From contig CASGDA010000007.1 in assembly GCA_949300145.1 (NCBI GenBank), positions 1 through 64,000 on the forward strand: a DNA stretch of 64,000 bases. The letters are read 5' to 3'. Every line of letters starts with the position of its first letter. The first letter of the stretch is position 1. Origin of the DNA: an uncultured Treponema sp. Lineage in GTDB: Bacteria > Spirochaetota > Spirochaetia > Treponematales > Treponemataceae. Below, piece after piece: positions 7,177-14,274 of this stretch. The notes under the pieces were generated by a model. It made no database searches. It was given only the letters and a program-made list of their open reading frames with translations, and was not told the DNA's origin. Made by a program: the position numbers and the translations under genes.

Positions 7177-9168
7177 CTAGACGGAAGCGGCCGAATCATA
7201 AAGACCCAGCACACGCACATCCTCCACAATGTTATCCTCCACAGCCCTGGTCTGCAATTCATTCACGGCGCTGCGGATTCTTTCCGACGACACAGCGCTT
7301 GCGGCTACGCCTGAAGGAAGGGCGATGTTCGCATAGAAGCGGTAACGCCAGGGCTCTCCGTGGATGGGTCTGGATTCCAGCTTCGTGAGGTTGAGGCCGT
7401 ACTTGGAGAAAAGCCCCAGAGCCTTATACAACGACCCCGGCTCGTTTGCGGCCGTGAAAATAACCGCGGAAAAGTTCGGGACGGGGCAGACAACCGCTCC
7501 TTTCCCTGCGACAATAACAAAGCGTGTATAATTAAGAGGGTTTGTCTCTATACCTGTCTTGAGAATCTCAAGATGATACAGGGGACCGGTGACTTCGCTG
7601 GCGATGGCTGCGTTGGTTACGTCACCAGACTCCGCGACAATGCGGGCGGCTGTCCCTGTAGAATCCGTCTCAACATGCTTCCATTCCGGATGCCCGGCAA
7701 GAAAATCGGCGCACTGGACAAAGGGCTGGGGATGGGAATAAACAGTCCTGATTGTATTCAAATCCGCACCCTTCACCGCCAGAAGGGAATGCTCGATACG
7801 TATTGTTACAGACCCGACAATTTCAATATCCTCATAAAGCGACAGGTTGTCATAATTCTCGTACACGGAACCCGCCAGGGAATTCTCAATCGGAAGCATA
7901 CCGAAATCAGCACGGCCGTCAACCACAGCCTCGATAACCTTCCGGAAACTGTCCACGGCAAGCTTTGAGACGGAATCATCAAAGTAACGGGTTATAGCCT
8001 GGTCGGCGAATGCCCCCTGATTGCCGGAATATGCGCACACGGCCGACCCCTTGCGCCTGATATAGTCAGCTACACTTTCAGCGGCGGAAAGGGCGTTTGT
8101 CACCTTCCCTTCCGGACGGTTCTCAACGGAAAGGGCGGAACTCCTGACGGGCCGCCGGGAAACGACTTTCCCGACCACTGGGGCCAGAACCTCTATGTCA
8201 CGCATCATTTTTTCAAACTGTTCCGGATAAAGGGACTGGGCGCCGTCGGACATGGCGCATTCCGGACAGGGATGGACTTCAACAATAATCCCGTCCGCTC
8301 CGGCTGCTATTCCTGCAAGCCCCATCGGCGGAACCTTATCCCTTATACCCACCGCATGGCTGGGATCCACGATTATCGGAAGATGCGTCAGCGAACGTAC
8401 AACAGGTATGGCGGAAAGATCGAGGGTATTGCGGGTCGCTTTTTCGTAAGTACGGATGCCGCGCTCACACAGGATGACGTCGTTTGTACCGCTGGACAAA
8501 AGGTATTCAGCCGCCATAAGCCATTCCTCTATCGTGGCCGACAAGCCCCTTTTCAGGATAACGGGTTTCCCCAAAGCGCCGAGTTTTTTCAAAAGCTCGA
8601 AGTTCTGCATATTCCTGGCGCCTACCTGGTACACATCCACATAATCAATCATTTCAGGGATGTACTCGGAGGAAACAATTTCCGTTACGACAGGAAGTCC
8701 GTAAGCGTCGCCTGCTTCCCGCAGAAGTTTCACTCCTTCCGCTCCCAGCCCCTGGAAAGCGTAAGGGCTTGTGCGCGGCTTGTAGGCGCCGCCGCGCAGC
8801 ATCACCGCACCGGATTCCGCGACACACTTAGCCGCCTCAAAAATCTGCTCCCGGTTTTCAACGGCACAGGGACCGGCGATAACGGAAATACGGCTCCCGC
8901 CGATTTTAACCCCGCGCACATCGACAACAGTGTTCTCCCGCTTGAATTCGCGGGACGCCATTTTATACGGTTTTGAAATAGGAATAACACGCTGGACACC
9001 GGGAAGGATTTCAACCTCCCTGGGATCGAGGCTGAGCCGTCCCACCGCTCCGAAAATAGTTTCTTCCTCGCCGGCGATTTCATTCACCTTGAGGGAACGT
9101 TTCTCAAGAAAACTTCTTATCCGCTGTTTGTCATCTTCCCGGATGTTTTTTTCAAGTACAATTACCAT
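7177..9168 (-). CDS. Fused DAHP synthase (type I-beta) and prephenate dehydratase with ACT domain
   Basis: 663 residues. Residues 1-75 are the ferredoxin-like domain of TM0343-type DAHP synthases (ends PYKMASREF). Residues about 90-340 are the aldolase barrel with GPCAVE, RGGAYKPRTSPYAFQG, QVGARNMQNFELLK and DPSHAVGIRDK; it joins PEP and erythrose-4-phosphate, the first shikimate step. After a 35-residue linker, residues about 375-560 are prephenate dehydratase (YSGNQGAFADQA, GMLPIENSLAGSV, NYTRF), giving phenylpyruvate. Residues about 570-655 are an ACT domain (NEPGSLYKALGLFSKYGLNL, ESRP) that should bind phenylalanine. The fusion joins the first enzyme of the shikimate pathway to a late phenylalanine step, with no chorismate mutase between them. 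The start overlaps the end of the aspartokinase gene by 7 bases, so the two are co-translated. Confidence 0.93.
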   Translation of the reverse strand: MVIVLEKNIREDDKQRIRSFLEKRSLKVNEIAGEEETIFGAVGRLSLDPREVEILPGVQRVIPISKPYKMASREFKRENTVVDVRGVKIGGSRISVIAGPCAVENREQIFEAAKCVAESGAVMLRGGAYKPRTSPYAFQGLGAEGVKLLREAGDAYGLPVVTEIVSSEYIPEMIDYVDVYQVGARNMQNFELLKKLGALGKPVILKRGLSATIEEWLMAAEYLLSSGTNDVILCERGIRTYEKATRNTLDLSAIPVVRSLTHLPIIVDPSHAVGIRDKVPPMGLAGIAAGADGIIVEVHPCPECAMSDGAQSLYPEQFEKMMRDIEVLAPVVGKVVSRRPVRSSALSVENRPEGKVTNALSAAESVADYIRRKGSAVCAYSGNQGAFADQAITRYFDDSVSKLAVDSFRKVIEAVVDGRADFGMLPIENSLAGSVYENYDNLSLYEDIEIVGSVTIRIEHSLLAVKGADLNTIRTVYSHPQPFVQCADFLAGHPEWKHVETDSTGTAARIVAESGDVTNAAIASEVTGPLYHLEILKTGIETNPLNYTRFVIVAGKGAVVCPVPNFSAVIFTAANEPGSLYKALGLFSKYGLNLTKLESRPIHGEPWRYRFYANIALPSGVAASAVSSERIRSAVNELQTRAVEDNIVEDVRVLGLYDSAASV

Positions 9169-11852
9169 GATGCTGTCCTCAATATATCTGCAAATAATCC
9201 TGCCGCAGAAGTCTCTGTATTTGAACCGTAGCCCTGCAAAACCAGGGGGAACGGTGAGTAATAACGGGTTGTAAACACAAAAATACTTTCAGCGCACCTG
9301 ATATCCGCAAGAGGTGCGTCCGGAGGCACTTCAAAAAAACCGACCTTAACCGAAACGCTGTTTTTTCCTCCGGCTCCCGCGCATGATCCCGTGCCGGGGA
9401 CCCCGGTATTTTCTATTACCGACGCATACCTGAGTTTCATGCCCTTCGCGGCGGCGGCCTTTATTTTCGAGGCAAACCATTCGTCCGCCACAGGAAGCTG
9501 TTCCATGAACTTTTCAGGCGCAACGGAGGCGTCAAAATTCTCCGGAAACAGGGGCTCGACTTCCACATCCTCAAGCTCAACGGGGAAGCCCGCCTCACGC
9601 GCGATAATAACCGCGTTCCTCCGCATAACATCGGGCGAAAGAATGAGGGCTGGATTGCCTTCGAGGCTTCCCTTTTTCCCGGCGGCTTTCACGGCTTCTG
9701 AAAATGAAAGGCCCTCCTCCATTTCCTTGAAAAGATAGGCGAAGGCATCGCAGGTAATCCCCTCGAAGCGTATGAGGTAGTCGCCCGTCCTCACCATGTT
9801 GCGCAGCATTTCCATTACAGGCAGTCCCGCGCCGACAGAACTTCCGTACAAAAAGTTTTTCTTATTCAAGGAAGCCGTCTTATGCATTTTCAGATAAAAA
9901 TTGTACGGCAGATTGTTGGCAAGGGTATTCAATGTCACCACATTCATCCCGGCGGAGAAAATGTCGGGATAATGCCAGGCAATCTCGCCGGCGGATTCCG
10001 GCGCCTCCGTTTCAGGGGAGCCTGGCTTTCCTGAAACATCCAGGGCGTCATCCTCTTCCATGGAACAGTCAACAAAGACGGGGTTCAAAGGCTGCTCATC
10101 CCTGACATATGCAAGAAGACTGTCCACGGAGGAGCGTTCGTCGGAAACCTCCAGCTCCTTCCTCCAGGAATCCAGCGGAACACCGGAACGGAAAAACACA
10201 ATGCGCCTCAAATCAGAAATTCCGCATACCCTCAGGTCGATACGGTTCTCCAGAAGCTCCTTCTGCTGTGATCGGATTTGCTCCAGAAGGCGGGAACCTG
10301 CTCCGGTTGTTCCGAACAAAAACACCTCGATGCGCTGCATTGTGTTGAAAAGAAAGCTGTGGACCACCCGGACGGCCTTTTCCGCCAGATCACCGTCAAT
10401 CACAGCGCTTATGGAACGCTCCGAAGAGCCCTGGGCGATGGCAAGGATGTTTATGCCGGCGAAAGCCAGTGAGGTGAAAAACTTGCCGGCGACTCCGCGC
10501 CTTTCTTTCATTCCGTCGCCTACAATCGAAACTATGGCTGTGTTTTTTATCGTGGAAACAGGGTTCACCAGATGCTCCCGCATTTCGGAGGCGAATTCCT
10601 CCTGCAGGGCGTCCTTGACCCGCCTGGAGTCCCCGGTTTTGACACAGAAGGTAACCGTGTATTCGGAGCTTGACTGGGTGATTAAAAGCACGGAAACACC
10701 GGATTTTCCAGCGGCATTAAAGATTCTGGCAGCGGTGCCGCTTTTGCCTTTCAGGCCTATTCCTGAAACACTGACAACCGTCACATCCTTGAGCACGGTA
10801 ACGCCGCGCACCGGCTGGGTATCCGGAGCGGGCGGGATTTTATCCGCGGAAGAGATTCTCGTCCCCCTGGCGGAGGGATTGAAGCTATTCAGGCTCATTG
10901 TCTCAATTCCGCATACAGCAAGGGGGCCGAGCGTTTTGGGGTGAAGAACCTTGGAACCGAAAAAAGAAAGCTCCGCGGCCTCTTCATAGGAAATATCCTC
11001 CACAAGCTGCGCGTCCGGAACAATCCGGGGATCAGCCGTAAATATACCGTCAACATCCGTCCAGATTTCCAGCTTGTCAGCCTTCAACCCCATGGCCATA
11101 AGGGCGGCGGAAAAATCAGAGCCGTTCCGCCCCAACAGTGAGGGATCACCGCTCACGTCGGAAGCGATAAATCCTGAAGCGAGGAGAACCCTGGGGCCAT
11201 CCTGACCGCACAGCGGGGCGAAGGCTTTCGTGATTTTGCTGATGACGGGATCCCCTTCCAGAGGATTACCCTCGGTGATGATATAATCACGGATATCGAG
11301 AACCTGTACATTCTCCCCCTTCGCGCGCAATATTTCCGCCGCTATCGGAAGGCAGAGCCTTTCACCCATACCCATAATACGGCAGTAAATAGTGCTGGGG
11401 CATTCCCCGAACGTGGATATGGCGTTGACAAGCCGGTGCAAATCCGAAAACAGGGGGCGCAGTTCTTCCAGAACATTACCCTTGCGGAACCCGTTGACAG
11501 CCTTCTCAAGCTCGTCGATTATTCCTTCATGTATATGTATAATCTCTTTGACTATCTTTTCAGGCGCGGGAACCCCGTCACCGGCCGCGGAATCAGGCAC
11601 GGGCTGTTCATCATGTTCATCAACATCATAAAAAACGCCGGCATCGCTGTCATCATCCTCTTTGTTTTCCTGAAAAGCGAAATAGGCTACAGCCTCATCC
11701 ACCGCATTCTGGAGCCGGTTGGAAATACCGCCCACCGCTGACAGGATTACGCCCGTCCTGTCCTCCGCGGACCTGCTGAGTATAATCCCGGCGGAATTAA
11801 TCATCCTGGCGGCTGAACCCATGGAAGTGCCGCCGAATTTCATCACAATCAT
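9162..11852 (-). CDS. thrA: ThrA-like aspartokinase - homoserine dehydrogenase fusion with degenerate dehydrogenase domain
   Basis: 896 residues, slightly longer than enterobacterial ThrA. The aspartokinase domain (1 to about 340) is intact: MKFGGTSMGSA, GMGERL, GRNGSDFSA, WTDVDGIFTADPR, FFGSKVLHPKT. It has an acidic insert at about 62-95 (NKEDDDSDAG..., DEHDEQPVPDSAAGDG). Two ACT units follow (about 345-490; GKSGTAARIF, MKERRGVAGKFF). The dehydrogenase half (from about 505) follows ThrA in overall pattern (GAGLPVMEML, LQGYGSNTETSAAGLFADIL) but its active site is degraded. TPNKKA is replaced by TLNTLA, removing the catalytic Lys. The conserved EPDPRDDLSGMDVARK stretch reads EGNPALILSPDVMRRN. 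The NAD loop is GTTGAGS. I infer a working, ACT-regulated kinase with a dead dehydrogenase, the reaction being supplied by hom. Confidence 0.92.
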   Translation of the reverse strand: MIVMKFGGTSMGSAARMINSAGIILSRSAEDRTGVILSAVGGISNRLQNAVDEAVAYFAFQENKEDDDSDAGVFYDVDEHDEQPVPDSAAGDGVPAPEKIVKEIIHIHEGIIDELEKAVNGFRKGNVLEELRPLFSDLHRLVNAISTFGECPSTIYCRIMGMGERLCLPIAAEILRAKGENVQVLDIRDYIITEGNPLEGDPVISKITKAFAPLCGQDGPRVLLASGFIASDVSGDPSLLGRNGSDFSAALMAMGLKADKLEIWTDVDGIFTADPRIVPDAQLVEDISYEEAAELSFFGSKVLHPKTLGPLAVCGIETMSLNSFNPSARGTRISSADKIPPAPDTQPVRGVTVLKDVTVVSVSGIGLKGKSGTAARIFNAAGKSGVSVLLITQSSSEYTVTFCVKTGDSRRVKDALQEEFASEMREHLVNPVSTIKNTAIVSIVGDGMKERRGVAGKFFTSLAFAGINILAIAQGSSERSISAVIDGDLAEKAVRVVHSFLFNTMQRIEVFLFGTTGAGSRLLEQIRSQQKELLENRIDLRVCGISDLRRIVFFRSGVPLDSWRKELEVSDERSSVDSLLAYVRDEQPLNPVFVDCSMEEDDALDVSGKPGSPETEAPESAGEIAWHYPDIFSAGMNVVTLNTLANNLPYNFYLKMHKTASLNKKNFLYGSSVGAGLPVMEMLRNMVRTGDYLIRFEGITCDAFAYLFKEMEEGLSFSEAVKAAGKKGSLEGNPALILSPDVMRRNAVIIAREAGFPVELEDVEVEPLFPENFDASVAPEKFMEQLPVADEWFASKIKAAAAKGMKLRYASVIENTGVPGTGSCAGAGGKNSVSVKVGFFEVPPDAPLADIRCAESIFVFTTRYYSPFPLVLQGYGSNTETSAAGLFADILRTASW

Positions 11853-11951
11853 ACGCGCCTCTCTAATCAGATGAAATCATACTGATAAAGAATATATGAT
11901 TTTCCGCTGAATTTCCATACCTTAAAAGAGATTACATGAAAAATTCCCGGA

Positions 11952-11979
11952 AAGCCGGTTCCGGGACAAGAACCGGCTT
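11952..11979 (-). terminator. Rho-independent-type hairpin after the outer-membrane barrel gene
   Basis: A 10-bp stem, AAGCCGGTTC (11952-11961) against GAACCGGCTT (11970-11979), lies 20 bases beyond the barrel gene's stop. On the minus strand ATTTTT follows after a short gap. It would end the MMPL-LolA-barrel transcript before the aspartokinase gene. Confidence 0.65.
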
Positions 11980-11999
11980 CTGAAAAGAGGCTGATATTG

Positions 12000-13442
12000 T
12001 CAAAAAGTATATTTCACACCGAGCTGCACGAAACTGTTGTCATGCCAGTAGGAAAATTCGCTGTCATCCCTGCCTGTTATGTACATACCGCTCAATGCGA
12101 ATTCAAGCTCAGGGGTAAAGTCATAGGTGATTTCCGGCATTAAAATAAAATCGCCGCGCTCGATTCCCCAAACGAAGCGTACTTCGGCATTCAGCTTCTC
12201 ATGAAAAAAACTGTCGGAAACCCGGAGGACAATTTTATTGTTTGTGTACTTTTCGTCCTCATTGAAATCAGCGTCCATGGCGGATTCTATTTTATCATTA
12301 TTCAATATCCAGGAACCGTTATTCTGGATATTCACATTCACGTTATGGATGGGAATATCAACGTCAAAGCCTACAACCCAGTTGAGTGAATTGTTTTTGA
12401 CCCAGGGATCGTCGCCTGCGGTATCCTCCGAAAGATAATAAGCCACCTCACCCCTCAGATTGAACCTGCCGACGGCTGCCGCCCCTTCAAGACCGAAAAC
12501 CTGAAGCCTGTCATAATGAAGTTCCGGAAGCCGGGTTTTTTCTGAGGCGGCATAGTTTGACCAGTCAACGGTGGGCTGTTTGTAATGCCCGAAATAATAC
12601 GACACACCCCAGTCGAAAAGGCCGGCGGTGCCTGTAAGACGCAAGCCCGCCTGTCCGTAGTCAAAGCTCGTCGTTTCCGGAATAACCGAATCAGCGGCGG
12701 AATCGTCGCTTGACAAAGCCGCGACAGCCTGTCCCATAAGAACGCCGCCGGCGGCAGAGGAGACTTTTTCAAGCTGACCGGGAACCCAGGGCCCTTCCTC
12801 CGCAAAGCGGTCGGCGGTCATGACAGGAGTGTAAACGGCCTCCGCCCTCAGATTGCCGGAACCGTTCCAGACAAGGCGGAGCATCGGTTCCGCAAGCCGG
12901 CGGTCAATGTAGTCAGGGAAAATAAAATCGGTGTAATCGTTGGCATTGAAATTGTCAATGACATGAAGTTCGTCTCCCTTTCCCCAGACAACCTTCATCT
13001 TTCCTGCCTCAAGCATAAAGTCACCGAGATAAGCCCTGACGGTTAATTCTTCGATAATATCTTCCGGATACAATTCCAGTGTATCCCTGTCCGCTTTCAA
13101 AACAGAAAACAATTCAGCCCGGTCTGTCGTATAGCCGATATTCAGTTCCGCGGAAGGATTGACGAACACAATATCCCTGGCGTCTCCGTCATTAAAAAGA
13201 CCATCCAAAGAATCACCGCCGAGCATTCCCCTGGCGGTGAGTTCCATTTCCGCCCCGAAAGAAAGGGGGGACGCTTCAGCGGTTTCGTCAAAAGAAGAAA
13301 AGGAGCTGAAACTTTCAAAGGAATCAAACCCGTCAGCGGAACCGTCATCCGCCGCGTCAAAATCCTGGGCAAAAAGAATCGAAGCTCCTGAAACAGCAAA
13401 CACAGCGGAAATCAAAAATTTCCTGAGAAATAAAAATTTCAT
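12000..13442 (-). CDS. Outer-membrane beta-barrel protein of an MMPL/LolA-like export set
   Basis: 480 residues. The start at 13442 is fixed by GGAGG five bases upstream and yields a signal peptide (MKFLFLRKFLISAVFAVSGA... cut after LFAQ). The mature N-terminus is a low-complexity Asp/Ser/Phe stretch (FDSFESFSSFSSFDE). The rest is rich in alternating amphipathic strands and ends in VKYTF, with the C-terminal Phe of outer-membrane barrels. It is the last gene after the MMPL protein and the LolA-like carrier. The order recalls the RND/DUF1329/DUF1302 sets of proteobacteria, in which a barrel accompanies an MMPL pump. A role in moving lipid or another hydrophobic substrate to the outer membrane is inferred. 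Confidence 0.75.
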   Translation of the reverse strand: MKFLFLRKFLISAVFAVSGASILFAQDFDAADDGSADGFDSFESFSSFSSFDETAEASPLSFGAEMELTARGMLGGDSLDGLFNDGDARDIVFVNPSAELNIGYTTDRAELFSVLKADRDTLELYPEDIIEELTVRAYLGDFMLEAGKMKVVWGKGDELHVIDNFNANDYTDFIFPDYIDRRLAEPMLRLVWNGSGNLRAEAVYTPVMTADRFAEEGPWVPGQLEKVSSAAGGVLMGQAVAALSSDDSAADSVIPETTSFDYGQAGLRLTGTAGLFDWGVSYYFGHYKQPTVDWSNYAASEKTRLPELHYDRLQVFGLEGAAAVGRFNLRGEVAYYLSEDTAGDDPWVKNNSLNWVVGFDVDIPIHNVNVNIQNNGSWILNNDKIESAMDADFNEDEKYTNNKIVLRVSDSFFHEKLNAEVRFVWGIERGDFILMPEITYDFTPELEFALSGMYITGRDDSEFSYWHDNSFVQLGVKYTF

Positions 13443-13474
13443 TTTCCCTCCTTTTTGCGGCATTCCGCAGGTAA

Positions 13475-14251
13475 TTATAACCGTCCGGTGTTAAGGAAAT
13501 TCTGGGTAAAAACACGGTCAGGAACGGGCTTGTCCAGCTCGATGTTTGTTATGACCATTCTAGTGGAATGCCCTGTCTGCACATTTTTAAGATAATTGGA
13601 CATAGGGATATTATACCCGTTAATATTCCTGATACTTTCAACCGTAAGTTCCTTTACAAGATTGCCTTTTTTATCATACATCTGTACGAAAACAGGTATC
13701 AGCGTCTCCTTGTCAACCGAAGATATCCGGTACTGGTACTGGGAATCGTCGGGATCAACAGGCGTGGATTTCACCACATAACATTCATAGCCGTTAACGT
13801 TTTTTTCCTCCAGAAGCTCGTGTGTATCATCGTCAACCTCACGGGAGCTCATGTCATCATATGTAGCATCAGTACCCATGAAAGATTTACTGCCTTCGGA
13901 AGAAGCTATACGCCTTGTGTTGCGGAGAGCCGGCAAATAAATCCATTTATCATCATCCCTGCCTTCATTTTCTATCTGAAGGAACCTTGTATTCTTCACA
14001 GATGCGGGACTTCTGAACACCATGACCATGGACGAAAGATCATTCTCGTTTTTACCCCATTCCTCAACAACACGGGTTTCAGTTGTACCGTCGGATTCAA
14101 TTAAATCCATTTTCATCAGAGTATGGGTATAAGCGGGCTCTTTAACATCATCGACCTGCTGCATCACAGTGCGTCCGTCAATAGCGGATACCGCGGATAG
14201 CGCGCAACAAACAAATACCGTAAAAAGTATTTTTTTCACCAAAGAATTCAT
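13475..14251 (-). CDS. LolA-like outer-membrane lipoprotein-sorting protein
   Basis: 258 residues. The start at 14251 has GGAGG eight bases upstream and gives a signal peptide (MNSLVKKILFTVFVCCALSA cut after VSA). The mature protein has the LolA-like fold signature of the family usually annotated as outer membrane lipoprotein-sorting protein: MVFRSPASVKNTRFL, DDKWIYLPALRNTRRI, SFMGTDATYDDM. It should sit in the periplasm and carry an acylated or hydrophobic substrate. It lies 23 bases after the MMPL gene and 32 bases before the barrel gene, which implies one operon and one pathway. Confidence 0.85.
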   Translation of the reverse strand: MNSLVKKILFTVFVCCALSAVSAIDGRTVMQQVDDVKEPAYTHTLMKMDLIESDGTTETRVVEEWGKNENDLSSMVMVFRSPASVKNTRFLQIENEGRDDDKWIYLPALRNTRRIASSEGSKSFMGTDATYDDMSSREVDDDTHELLEEKNVNGYECYVVKSTPVDPDDSQYQYRISSVDKETLIPVFVQMYDKKGNLVKELTVESIRNINGYNIPMSNYLKNVQTGHSTRMVITNIELDKPVPDRVFTQNFLNTGRL

Positions 14252-14274
14252 AAGACACCTCCATATCTTTGTTA

